DNA from: Carex sylvatica | Lineage: Eukaryota; Streptophyta; Magnoliopsida; Poales; Cyperaceae | DNA: 64,000 nt | Direction of reading: 5' to 3' | Assembly: GCA_964058845.1 (NCBI GenBank) | Contig: CAXKVR010000093.1 | Span: 248,001 to 312,000, forward strand | Part shown: piece after piece, positions 45,441 to 57,085 of the stretch | Layout of the letters: each line of letters starts with the position of its first letter | Position numbering within the stretch: the stretch's first letter is position 1 | The notes under the pieces: generated by a model | Seen by the model: only the letters and a program-made list of their open reading frames with translations | Databases searched by the model: none | Told to the model about the DNA's origin: nothing | Program-made: the position numbers and the translations under genes

Positions 45441-47690
45441 CTAAGGATTTGGTGAAACCTTTCTTGAAAAACTATATATGAATTTGATTTGATTTGAATC
45501 AGCTGTGCTTTTTTTTTCCTTTCTGGGGTCGGAAATGATTGTTGTATGGTCTATTTATTATCTTGTATTCACTATTGATTTGTATTTATTATGATGGAAT
45601 CTATGGTAGTGTCACACAGTCACAGGGACCACATGAAGACAAAAAACATTATTTGATGGGGTAAAGAGAACCATGTTTGGTTGTGAGTAAGAGGTGGAAT
45701 AAATCCCTTATTCTACGTTTAAGGAGTCAAATAAAGAGTAAAATAGAAAGAGTAAGATGGAGTAAGAAATGAACTAAATCGGAGTAACTTACTTTATTTA
45801 GAGAGATGGTTTAACTTACTCCACCAAACATGATTAACTTACTCGATCTTAGCTTGAAATAAACAATTTACTCCGGTTTAAAGTTACTCCACAGTCAAAC
45901 ATGATCAAAGATAAAGCTGCACTAATATATGATACTGTCACACGGACAATAGGAACCACAAGGACCACAGGAACCACAAGGACCACAAGGACCACTTCAA
46001 TAAAATTAACCATAAAGGTCCTCAATCAATGAATTTTGATATCTAAGTATCATGATAAATAAAACAAAATTAATGGAGCATCTACTTTCTTTTGTTAAAT
46101 GTTTCTAGTGCTGTCAAATTAAACATTGATTAGCGTATTGTGTTGGGTGTTATTTTTTCCTACCTAAATTCTCAAATACCAAGTTTCTTGTTATGGTTGT
46201 TTGAGAAGATATTACAAAATGTAAATTAATTATGGATATTTATACTTGGTACTTTATTGAAAAGTGTGATCCAAGAAACTTTTTTTTTTCTATAGAAAAT
46301 ATTATAAAAGTAGATAGAAAAGCAGAGACAGTACGGTAGGATTCATCAGTAGAAGGATCAATAGAATTACCGATCCAAAAATTTCAAAGTTTGAATCGAA
46401 AGGAATATTTTTACCGATCTAATTCTCAATTTTTGTATTTTTATATTAAAATATGTTGTCGGTCCACTATATGCATAATAAACAACATATTTGTTCCATT
46501 TTTATCGCAAGATGAAAAGGATGGCCCCATTTTTTGGGTGATGTATGAATTAAATACTTTTGTTGTCTCTTTCTGTCATAGTTTACAGATTGGTACATAA
46601 TTTATTGGAGTGGGGACGGGTTCAATTGTACAAATTAATTTGGGGTTCCGTTTGTTGGAGTCCAAATCGTTGGGTCAGGAGGAGACATCAGCACTTATTA
46701 AGAAACATCAGGAAATTTACAATAAATTTGCGGACCCGGTTGTTAAGAAACATCAGCACTTAATTATTTGATTTAGAAATTATGTCAGTGTTTAATTATA
46801 TATGAGTCCATATCCTCTTAAGATTTTAGAATATTTTGTTACCTAAGGTGATGATATGAATTCGGGTTCTAGTCATGTCCAATGTCTGCGTAGCTATTAT
46901 TTTAAATTAGGAGCGTTAATTATTTGCATCTTTTTATTTGTTTAACTGATCAATACTGTTACGCCTTAGATAACTAGTATGGGTAAAAAAAAAAATTCCG
47001 TTACGGGTAAGGATAGAATGTTTTCGTTAATGAGTTAAAAAGTTTTGATGGCCGCCCACTACAAGAAGGTAGGCACTTTTCGCGAGGATAAAAAGTGCAT
47101 TTATGACGGTACTCCGTCGCTAAAAGTACCGTCACTAATAGAAAAGCACATTTATGATGGTATTCCGTCGCTAAAAGTCACTTTTTACCCTCGCGAAAAG
47201 TGACTACCTTCTTGTTGTGGCCACTCACTCTACGTTTTTCATTCCTGGTAGTCTTCATTCCCGATACAGCACCAGTTCTATCTCTCGGTTGTACCTTCTT
47301 GAGCGGAGAAAGAATGAGAGAGGGGAGAGGAACTGAGGCGAGCAGAGCCGATCGAAATCGAAAGTGGAGTATCATTAAAATTTGGAGCGTAGAGTCTCCG
47401 TCTCAATTGGAGCGCGATAGTGAGCAGATTCGGTCATTGTCGGACCGCGGTGGCGGTCGATAAAATGGATTCGGTTATGGAGCGAGATGGCGCTTAAAGT
47501 ATTACCGTGATCAAGATCTCAATTGGAGCGTGACAATAAATAGATCCGGTTGCCGTCATAACGTGACAACAGTCGACGAAGCGAATCCGGTCGTAGTGCG
47601 AGATGAGGATTAGAATTCTTAACTATATTTTATGAGAATAAAAGAATAAATTTAGGAATTATGTCATTTAAGGCCATTAACCTTAAAAAA
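45441..47690 (+). repeat. Direct duplicate of 15698-18000
   Basis: Collinear second copy. It lacks the 178-bp retroposon of the first copy and has gained the 163-bp CACTA MITE at 47057-47219. The agtaa-rich MITE (45674-45903) and the aggaccacaa array (about 45950-46000) are conserved. No recognisable gene. Confidence 0.85.
47057..47219. mobile_element. CACTA MITE, 163 bp, with 3-bp duplication
   Basis: Termini are CACTACAAGAAGGTAG and, in reverse complement, CACAACAAGAAGGTAG. The interior is largely palindromic (cttttcgcgagg / cctcgcgaaaag; two copies of ggtaNtccgtcgctaaaagt). It is flanked by gcc at 47054-47056 and 47220-47222; the duplicate locus near 17519 has gatggccgccactcac with no insertion. 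Confidence 0.9.
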
Positions 47691-47692
47691 AA

Positions 47693-48262
47693 ATTGATTG
47701 TGAACAACTTAAATAGGTGTGGATGAAGTCTCACAAACAGATGCATCATGTGCAAGATGCAATCGGAATCGGTTAACCACTTATTCAATGAATGTATGCA
47801 TTAATCGAGCTTAGAATGAAGGTCAAAATACCGGGAGGGTTAGCTAATGAAGGAACAAACACTATAGCAAGCTTAAAGAAATTTAGATTCAGCAGAAAAG
47901 AAAGATCCATCTTGCTAATCACTCAATTTATTATATGGAGAGAACGATGCACAATAATTTTTAAAGAAGAAAAATACAATCTACTTCAACTTGCCGACCA
48001 GGTAGAAGCGCAATCAATCAGATACAATTCGTTAACAGGCGCTTAAGAAGGAAAGATGATTATTGTAATAAATAATACTTATAATTTAATTTTACTGTTT
48101 TCTTGATTTCTACTTTCTTTTAGTTTTATTTTTATTTTATACTCAAATGTATTGAGCAAAATTATTTTTCTATATTTAGTTACAAAAATTTTGTAACCTC
48201 AAAATGATTAATGAAATAAGAACTTGACCCTTTTTCTTTGTCAAAAAAAAAAAAAAAAAACT
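47693..48262 (+). pseudogene. 5'-truncated LINE, 3' end with A tail
   Basis: Plus-strand remnant ending in an A18-20 run (48243-48260). The frame at 47792-48046 ends FIIWRERCTIIFKEEKYNLL followed by LADQVEAQ, a typical C-terminus of plant L1 ORF2 after the zf-RVT zinc-binding region (an NHLFNEC-like stretch is at 47775-47800, in a shifted frame). No target duplication identified. Confidence 0.6.
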
Positions 48263-48582
48263 CCGATGAACCTTCTGCTTTTCCCAGCAGTGCGCGCCTC
48301 TTTTGAAATACTTGCGATCGATGTTTTGTACCAAATCGATAACTATATAACCTTCTTCAATTTTCTGATTACTTAACAAACTGAGTGATAATCTTAAAAT
48401 AAATGTAAATTGGTTGCTACTACTCTGCTGAACCGGTCATGTCATCAACCTGATTTTACAAAATTCGACCCAAAAATTGTCCATCCGGCTGTAACTCGGT
48501 TGAGTCAACTTGGACCCATAGAAGAAAAAATCGGCCGGATCAAAATCGGGCTGTACTGATCCGATTTCAGGCCGAAACAGTC

Positions 48583-50221
48583 CAAGAGCCACCCTTGGAA
48601 ATGTATTTCTCAGACCATTTATATTATTTTATATTGAAGGCTCATGGAAATACTGGATCACTATGCTCTTGAAAATATTTTATTGATTCAGTTTATATTA
48701 TTTTATAATTGAAATTATTATTTTCAAAAGACTACCGTTGAAAATGTTAAGTCACTAGAGACAAACGTTTATGTTTATTTGAGATCTTCCTTTGTAGCAA
48801 TAAAAATAAATCACACCAGCAAGTACGTAATTGTGATATATAAAATAAAACATTATAAATTGAAAATATAAATTTTGGTATTTAAACTAAGCAAATCTAT
48901 TTAATTTAGATACAAAACATTTTCATGTGAAGAAACTACATGTGAAGAGGTTATATTCCTTCTTCTTTACATAGCACCGAATGAAAAGTGATTATTCATA
49001 ATTTTATACTACCTTGTACTTTTTCTTATACCTATAAATTTTATTTTGTAGAATCCAGAAGCTTACCACACAACATGGAACCTACTTAACGTCAGAAAGC
49101 TTTACTTTTCTATGAATATAAATTTCAGTCTTGGTTTAAACAGGTGATAAGTTAAGATACTATTGTTTCGAAACCATAAAAAATACATGTCAAAATACTT
49201 GCTCACAAGCATCTTCATTTAATTTTGTATTTGCATTTCTCTTTCTCGTGCCTTTATTCCCTCATTTCCAAACCATAAATATGAAGCCATGTTATTTTTA
49301 ATTCTCTTTATATGAGTAAATTATCTTACTAAGTGGAAATCAAAGAAAAATTGGTTCAACCTGGTGCTTGATTGAAAGAAATAATTGTCTAATGATGGAA
49401 ACCGTACTGTAGGTATGAACTATGGAAACTGTACTTGAGGTCAATGATGGAAACTGATATGAGAACTGTTAGCATGGGCACCAAAACCAAATCTCAAGTT
49501 CTTGAGGCTTGTTTTCTTGATGTACTGTCTCTAATATTTCCAAGGGATAATTTTTTTGGGTGTATAGCAATGTGCAAATACACGGTGGTGTTGTAATGGG
49601 TTTTTCATATTTTTTGATACAATGTGTGTTGATTATGCTATGTTAATGCTTTATGCTCATTAAATGCTTTATGATATATTTTTAAATATATTTTTTATTT
49701 ATTTGTAAGATGTGTTTATCAGTTTGAATGGGAATTGGAGATTGTAAAGGAGTATTGGGTTAATACTGGGAGGATTGTCGAATGAAAGTATTCTGGTACA
49801 AAAAAAAAGGGATAGTATTTCTAAGGGTATATCCATGGAAAAAAATACACGAATCTATTTAATTAATAGCACAAATATCTTGACCAGGTGGGGCTCATTT
49901 TTGTAAGCCATGAATATGCTGGGGTGGGTCCCATGCAAATTGCCCTTGGAAATACTCAAGTGGGTCCCATGATGCTCCCCTTAGAAATAATCTGGTGGGT
50001 CCCATAATGCTCTCCTTGGAAATAATGTAGACAGTGGTCAAGTTTGAAAGTATTTCCAATGGTAGTCCCTTGAAAAAAACCAGAAAAGAGTGTTTCCAAC
50101 AGTGCTCTTGGAAATACTGGCTATTTCCAACGAGGGTATTAGCAACGGGAGTATTTCCAAGGGGAAGCTCTTGGAAAAAGCTATATTCCTGGCATTGCAA
50201 AAAGTGAGAATTCTAGTAGTG
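48583..50221 (+). mobile_element. CACTA element, right part with intact 3' terminus
   Basis: The right end in reverse complement reads CACTACTAGAATTCTCAC, matching the left terminus at 18079 (CACTACTAGAATTCACAC). The last 300 bases are packed with tttccaa/ttggaaa repeats. 48583-48928 matches 18384-18737. The left terminus is missing: the sequence is joined at 48582 to an unrelated gatcggaatc-type repeat. No transposase found in 48930-49880. Confidence 0.65.
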
Positions 50222-51070
50222 AGTGTCTACCTATGGATTCGAACTTCTTTTAGATCCAGTAGTATTTTATATTTGTGCCTACCCCAAAATGAATATAGTG
50301 TCTACCCTTGAATTTAATTTACGGCCTAGTAGAAGAAAATTTTGCAGAAAAAAAAGTCAACCCAAACTGATTCACGTAAAGAAAAAAAAGAAAGAAAAAA
50401 GACATAGTCCGATTCGCTACACTTAGAAGAATCGTTGATTTGTTAAGAGAAAAAAGAGGTACGCTACTAAGGATATAAATATGTACTATGTCGTAACTAA
50501 TCACGCCGTAACTTGGATGACATGTCGTGACGTGGCCAAATTTGAAAGGATAGTCATGGAACGTAAACGGTCACAATACATTAATCACGTGGTGACCCCA
50601 CATGAAGTGTCCAAACGTGACTGGTCAAATTTACCATGTTTAACTTTTTTTTTTCATAATTTAGGTTAGTTTATTTAAGATTCACCATGCGATCAATATC
50701 TAGCGGTCCTAATTACACGTGACCACGTGTCGTGCTGTGACCAAATATTTTGTGTGAAGTGCCTTGTAGTGCTAATCATTACCTGACGTATTCGGTCATG
50801 CTGTGATTTTTTAAAATCCCTATCTACTACTCCGCTTTGATTCGTCGGGAGAAAAAAATTTACACTATATCATTATATTGTGTCTATGATTAAAATTCTT
50901 ATTTGCTCCTGTGTATACACATTATTAGATGTGGGTTATCATGCTTCAAAAAATAGAGATGTTGTTTTACTTGTTAGTTATCCTATATATGTTATCCTAT
51001 ATATGAAAGAAATTAAGAATAGTAATTAACGGAAGAATGATATATAGTTTCCGAGTTACTTTAATAGTTT
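50222..51070. other. Intergenic DNA rich in CACGTG / GTGACC motifs
   Basis: 50480-50810 contains a cluster of cacgtg, cgtgacgtgg, cacgtgaccacgtg and related motifs in both orientations. No gene is supported; frames at 50090-50669 are short and unrecognisable. Confidence 0.4.
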
Positions 51071-51554
51071 ATCCAACTAAAGTTGTTCCTCTAACTTCAA
51101 ATTGAACACCAATCTAATAATGCCGCGTTTGAATTATAATCTCTAAATGTTAATCTTGAAAAAAAATTCTTATTCAAATTTAAATTTAAATACAAAATTC
51201 ATAATTATAATTATGAATGAACATGCATGGACAACGTGGTGCATGTGCTAGGAAATCATACTGCATCACAATCATAGAAGGAAAAATTGGTTGTTCTGGA
51301 CTGAAATCAGCCGATTAATTGATCAAAATGGTCCTATTTTAGTGAAATTTCAGCTGAAACGATTTGATTTCAGTCATACCATCATACATGCAAATACCTT
51401 TCTCCAAACTACCATCACACTATGCTATATTTTGTTATTATAATAAATAACTACGTTTAAATATAAATATTGAAATACTTATATTATATTGCATTAGTGG
51501 ATTATCTGATTGTAATTATTTGTCTAAACAGAAATTGTTGACAAATTATTTTTT

Positions 51555-53465
51555 GGAAGCGTCTAATTATTCACAGCCTTTTGTCCACAGAAAAACTGGC
51601 ATTTGACTTACACCAATCCTGTAAAATGCTGTAACTTGTATAACAAATCTTACAAAAAAACAAACTTTAAGTTTTTAACATTCAGCGGGACCACTTTGTA
51701 TACTTGCAACTTGCACAATTTACTAAACTAACTGTACTTGATGCTGGACCACTTAATGTTCTTTTCTAACTTATAATTAATGACAATTTTAAAACATTCT
51801 AGAACATTTTAAAATTAAACCACTTATCAAACTTGCAGTTTTTTGCAATAATCCCAGAAATTATACAAAATTAATTTTTTGGCATCAAAATTAATTTTTT
51901 GGATTCAAATTTTCTTTTTCAAAATTAAAATTAATTTTAATATTTTTGAAAAAATTCATAATTTTTTTCTTCAATTATTAATATTTATATATGCATCTAT
52001 ATCCTATAAATTAAAACTACAAATATTGTAAAACATAATATGCAAACTATAGAACTTCAATACTGTAAAATTTCCAAAAGTAAATTATAAAACTAATAGA
52101 TGTAAACTATAAAACTGTAAATCTAAAACCTAAAACAATATAAAACTGAGATAAACACATTGCAAAATTCAATACTATAAATTTAAAAGATGTAAGCAGT
52201 AAAACTAATAGATGCAAAACTATAAATCATCAATACATCAAATATTCACAACCACATTGTTAAACATTAGTAACTGTTTACAAGATGAATACTGTAAAAT
52301 CACAAAATGAATACTGTAAAATTAACGGGTGAATACTGTAAAATGACAATATCAATACTCCATATTACCTCTCTATCATCTCTTTCGTCCAGATTTTCAC
52401 AAGATGAATACTGTAAAATTAACAGGGTGAATATTGTAAACTAACAAGATCACTACATTTCGCCTCTCTATCATATCTTTCATCCATATTTTCACAAGAT
52501 GAATACTGTAAAATTACAAGATGGATATTGTAAAATTAACATAAAAATACTGTAAAATTAACATACCAATACTCCATATCGCCTCTCTATCATCTCTTTC
52601 ATTCAGATTTTCACAAGATGAATACTGTAAAATTAACATGGAAAATACTGTAAAATTAATAGATCAATATTCTATATCGCCTCTCTATCATATCTTTCCT
52701 CCAGATTTTCACAAGATGAGTACTATAAAATTAACAGAGAAAATACTGTAAAATTAATAGATCAATACTCCATATCGCATCTCTCATCCATGTCGTCTCT
52801 CTCAGATCATCTCCTCATATCTCATTCATATCGAAATTCAACAGAAATAAAGAAATAATTACGAAATCCTTTACTGTATCAAATCAAATAATAAATTCAA
52901 ATAAAAGTTCAAATAAAAGTTTAAAACAATGCTAGATTCGTTACTGCATCAATTCAAACAATAAATTCAACAAAAATAAAGAAATAACACACTAGATTTA
53001 AATTTCGTCATGTTCTTCAACCTGACAACTTCTACCCACCGAAATCCACTCTTGAGGGTTCCATCGCGATCATGTTTACAATTTGAATGAACTCGCGACG
53101 AACTAGGGAAGAAAAATTTGAAAGAAGAAAGAAATTGCGACTACGTTTGAATGAGATTCACGTCTCTAGGATTCTGTCGTGATGAAAGAGGAAGGAAATC
53201 ACCTCAGGTGCGGAGCAAATCTGATCGGAAAGAAAAGTTTTGAAAATAAACCGTCGCGATGAAAGCGGAAGAAAATCGCCAGATGCGAAGCAAATCTGAT
53301 CTGAAATGGAAATGAAATTCAAAAAATGAAGGTTTCGTCCGTCACGCGATGACATATTTAAATAGGTGGGGACCGGAGGTAGTTGAAGATAGTTAAACCG
53401 GGAGTGGATAAAGTTGTGGACCGACTGTGAACAAAAGTCGGTGGATAGGAACCTTTTCTCTTATT
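51555..53465. mobile_element. About 1.9 kb nested insertion with minisatellite
   Basis: The duplicate block at 5075-5100 is continuous where this copy carries the extra sequence from about ggaagcgtctaattattcac to about tcggtggataggaacc. The ends contain partly inverted tcacagNcttttgtccac / gtggaccgactgtgaacaaaag sequence. At 52280-52760 there are about five irregular repeats (93-118 bp) built on tcacaagatgaatactgtaa and cctctctatcat. Around 53150-53340 a roughly 100-bp unit with gaagcaaatctgatc is duplicated. No gene and no clear target duplication. Confidence 0.55.
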
Positions 53466-53709
53466 TTTTTATCATTTTTTTCCTATTTTTTAGTATAAAA
53501 CAATCTTCCAGCAAAAATGTCTGAGTTTCCAATTCAATTCGGCCAATTCTGACCAATTTACCTGATTCTGATTCCTTGGTCAAATAACCGATTCCAATTT
53601 TAATTTTGATTTTTCCTTCTATGATCACAATAATGTAAGTGTCTAATAAAAGTGAAAAATGAATTAATAATAGAGTTTACACAAGGAATAATTCATACGC
53701 TTTTATCTG

Positions 53710-53899
53710 GGAAATAAATCTGCTGCAATTCTTTGGAATTGCAGTGTCTCTGCATTTCCGGATCTCACCATTCAAATTTTGAAATGTACGAATCTCAAAA
53801 ACAGTTATTTTCTCTGCACGAATCTCAAGAAAGATGAAGGGGTAGATATGGAATCGCAGGGTTCCTGCAATCCTTTAAAATCACAGCAGATTTATTTCC
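53710..53899. mobile_element. Mutator-like MITE in the UGT92 copy B promoter
   Basis: Ends GGAAATAAATCTGC and, in reverse complement, the same. The 9-mers ttttatctg (53701-53709) and ttttagctg (53900-53908) differ once. The pseudogene copy has the site once (ttttatctaggag near 5310), so insertion came after the duplication that produced that copy. Confidence 0.82.
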
Positions 53900-54040
53900 T
53901 TTTAGCTGGGAGTATTGCAGATATAAATTGCTGCAGACGAAAGCAATTTATGTTCAGTAAATACATATATATCTCTAATGTTTGGCCACTATTTCATCAC
54001 TTTCAAGATGTACACCTATCTAAGATAAATTTCAGAAAAA

Positions 54041-54048
54041 CTATATAG
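54041..54048 (+). promoter_or_regulatory. Possible TATA element of UGT92-like copy B
   Basis: ctatatag about 90 bases before the ATG at 54136, as in the other two copies. Positional evidence only. Confidence 0.35.
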
Positions 54049-54135
54049 TTACATTCTTAACAAATTTTAAATTGGCACATTTCAAGTGTATTAATTCTTT
54101 CTTGGTGTTACACCTTGCGCGTCTTCTCCTTCTCC

Positions 54136-55578
54136 ATGGAAAAACCACATACTCATGTAGTTCTATTCATATTTCCAGCCAAAGGCCACACCTACCCTTT
54201 CCTCTCCCTCGCAGCTCGACTCCACCATTACCAGCCGAGTTTGACCATAACACTCGTCTCTACCACTCATCACATAAGTTCGATCCGATCTTTCCTTCCT
54301 CCCGATTCGCGTCTCCAGTTCCATTCCCTCCCGCTTTACCCTGCTGATCATGGCCTTCCAGCCAGTGCCAAATCTTTTGCTGACATCCCTATAACCCAAT
54401 TCATCACCTTCTTTAAAGCTACCGAAACACTCTACTCTGCTTTTGATGATTTCATTTCTAGTCTCATATCGAATGAGTCAAATCATGCCCCCTTGTGCAT
54501 CGTGACCGACTTTTTCTGTGGTTGGACGGTTGATATAGCGCACAAGTACAAAGTCTTTCATACTACCTTTTTTACCATGGGTGCATTTGGAGGGGCAGTG
54601 TTTTTGTCTCTGTGGTTGAACCTTCCTCATACACTGACAGAAAGCAATAGATTCTCCCTGCCAGAATATCCAGAGATTATAATGGACCGATCGCAACTGC
54701 CAAAGTTTATCCTAGAAGCAGATGGTACGGATGAATGGTCTCAATTTGAAAATAGGCAGATCAGATTTTTGCACAAGACCGATGCAATGGTGATAAATAC
54801 TGTTGAAGAGTTTGAACTGCTTGGTCTAGGTATGCTTAGAAAAACCTTTAAATTTCCAATCTGGCCTATTGGTCCACTGCTAGCTCTGGCCAATCAACAA
54901 TCTTCTTCCAAATTTGAGGATGAAACTACAATCGTGACATTTTTAGACTCGCAACCGCCAGCATCGGTGCTTTATATTTCTTTTGGGTCACAAAACAGTA
55001 TACAACATGAACAAATGATGCATCTAGCACAGGGACTGGAGGGCAGCAGTTGCTCTTTTATTTGGGTCATCAGGCCTCCAATTGGATATGATCCGAGGGG
55101 TGGGTTCAGAGATGAATGGCTACCTCATGGCTTCAAGGACAGGATCAAGCAAAAAAACATAGGACTACTCATTCACGGGTGGGCCCCACAATTAAAAATT
55201 CTCGGCCACATATCGACTGCAGCATTCCTTAGCCACTGCGGATGGAACTCAATACTTGAGAGCATTAACAATGGAGTACCGATCATCGGTTGGCCACTCG
55301 CTGCTGAACAAATATTCAATTCAATGATGTTGATCGAGGTTGGTTTGGGAATTGAACTCGCAAGAGGCATGACGGAAAGCTCAGGGCCAACAAAGGCGAA
55401 GGTAGAGGAGGTGGTGGATTTGATGATGGGCCCCAATGCGAAGGGCATGGAATTTAGAAGACGAGCCAAGGAATATGGAAATGTGATGAACAAGGCATGG
55501 GATGAGGAAGGAGGCTCTTCCAAGGAGAGCTTCCTACAGTTTGTGCAATCGATCAATAGGGCAGCTGGAAACCAATGA
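54136..55578 (+). CDS. UDP-glycosyltransferase, UGT92-like (copy B)
   Basis: 480-residue, single-exon, intact paralogue of copy A, starting at the ATG at 54136 (MEKPHTHVV). His18, Asp125 and the PSPG box W349-Q392 with HCGWNS are all present. Nine residues differ from copy A: Q16K, A41V, P45H, F67L, L111I, P255Q, Q338K, T342I and V435A (A to B). Q16K changes the usually neutral residue two before the catalytic His (FPAKGH rather than FPAQGH), the most notable change. Likely cytosolic glucosyltransferase; acceptor unknown. It lies about 3.5 kb upstream of BCAT in the same orientation. Confidence 0.93.
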   Translation: MEKPHTHVVLFIFPAKGHTYPFLSLAARLHHYQPSLTITLVSTTHHISSIRSFLPPDSRLQFHSLPLYPADHGLPASAKSFADIPITQFITFFKATETLYSAFDDFISSLISNESNHAPLCIVTDFFCGWTVDIAHKYKVFHTTFFTMGAFGGAVFLSLWLNLPHTLTESNRFSLPEYPEIIMDRSQLPKFILEADGTDEWSQFENRQIRFLHKTDAMVINTVEEFELLGLGMLRKTFKFPIWPIGPLLALANQQSSSKFEDETTIVTFLDSQPPASVLYISFGSQNSIQHEQMMHLAQGLEGSSCSFIWVIRPPIGYDPRGGFRDEWLPHGFKDRIKQKNIGLLIHGWAPQLKILGHISTAAFLSHCGWNSILESINNGVPIIGWPLAAEQIFNSMMLIEVGLGIELARGMTESSGPTKAKVEEVVDLMMGPNAKGMEFRRRAKEYGNVMNKAWDEEGGSSKESFLQFVQSINRAAGNQ

Positions 55579-56033
55579 TCGAATTACTTCAGCTTAATTA
55601 TTGTTTGTTACATTATAATTCACATACAGTAACTTAAAATTTCAAACTAAATAATCAGTTCATATAAACCGATCCAAATCGTTTTGCTTGGCTTTTGAGT
55701 GCCTGGGCACAAAGCTAATTATTTGAAGAATTATCAGTTTCTGGCCAACACTTTCTTTTACTGGAAATTGCTAGTGCGGGTAACCCTAAATCATGTTTCG
55801 AAAAATCATAATCGGAATCGGGATTGGTTACTTGACCATGCAATCAGAAACGGATGAATCGGTTGGTAAAGGCTTGTTTTGTACTAAAAAATATAAAAAA
55901 AGTTAGAAAAAAAATAATACTAATAAAAACAATGCTACAAAGAATTAGTTAAAATGTTCAGTTTCTATGGGTTCCAACGTAAGGCACGGAATCCGAGCCA
56001 TTTAGGGTTTTTGTTTATTTAACAAAGAAATAC
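55579..56033 (+). repeat. UGT92 3' flank, inverted copy at 11560-12007
   Basis: Contains a gatcggaatcgg-type repeat with ggcttgttttgtactaaaaaat (55800-55890), also seen elsewhere. No gene. Confidence 0.7.
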
Positions 56034-56175
56034 CCGACATTTTTATTTTTACCCAAAAAAAAATTTATTTTATTAAAAATAACCAAAATTTAAAAATAAT
56101 TTTAAAAATACCCAACCCGTGGAAATTTTCCACGGGCCAGAATTTTAATTCCAACCCGTGGAATTTTTCCACGGG

Positions 56176-56212
<37 letters not shown>

Positions 56213-56899
56213 AACAGAAATTTATATTTACTTTTTATTTTTTTATGAAAATATTAGAAATGTTGGATTTTTTTTTTTGAAAATAGATGGAATACTATAC
56301 AATTTGATTTATTAGAAAGATTGTAACAAATAATCCGATCAATATTTTTCAGGCTGAATTTTTCGCGGCTGTAAGAAAAATTAATATATTTCATTATGTG
56401 TTCTTGTAAAAAAATAAAAATGCATGAATTCTGAGTTATTGATCCCGGTTCAAAAGTCACTTCTAGGTAATATAGAAATTATTGTGATCCTTCTAGTACA
56501 TTTAATTTATAAAAAGTTGTATCTATTTAAAAAAAAAAAAAACTTAAAGTTATTTAATGATTATTATTCAAAAAAAATTCTCAAAATAGATACAACTTTT
56601 TATAAATTAAATGTACTAGAAGGATCACAATAATTTCTATATTACCTAGAAGTGACTTTTGAACCGGGATCAATAACTCAGAATTCATGCATTTTTATTT
56701 TTTTACAATAACACATAATGAAATATATTAATTTTTCTTACAGCCGCGAAAAATCCGGCCTGAAAAATATTGATCGGATTATTTGTTACAATCTTTCTAA
56801 TAAATCAAATTGTATTGTATTACATCTATTTTCAAAAAAATATATCCAACATTTCTAATATTTTCATAAAAAAATAAAAAGTAAATATAAATTTCTGTT

Positions 56900-56945
<46 letters not shown>

Positions 56946-57076
56946 CCCGTGGAAAAATTCTACGGATTGGAATTAAAATTCTGGCCCGTGGAAGTTGGGT
57001 ATTTTTAAAATTATTTTTAAATTTTGGTTATTTTTAATAAAATAAATTTTTTTTTGGGTAAAAATAAAAATGTCGG
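56034..57076. mobile_element. Palindromic foldback element, Mutator-like, 1043 bp
   Basis: The two halves are inverted copies of each other over almost their whole length (about 500 bp each), starting CCGACATTTTTATTTTTACCC and ending with its complement. The arms carry paired cccgtggaaa/tttccacggg motifs and long T or A tracts (56180-56208, 56905-56940). A perfect 9-bp duplication aagaaatac flanks it (56025-56033, 57077-57085). The inverted duplicate locus (about 11555-11575) has aagaaatac once with no element. A 9-bp duplication with long terminal inverted repeats is the Mutator signature. No transposase. Confidence 0.92.
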
Positions 57077-57085
57077 AAGAAATAC

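Noticed and set aside
56424..56633. 69-codon frame in the palindromic element
   Set aside because: Arises from the arm and loop of the palindrome, with poly-Lys/Leu composition; no transposase similarity.
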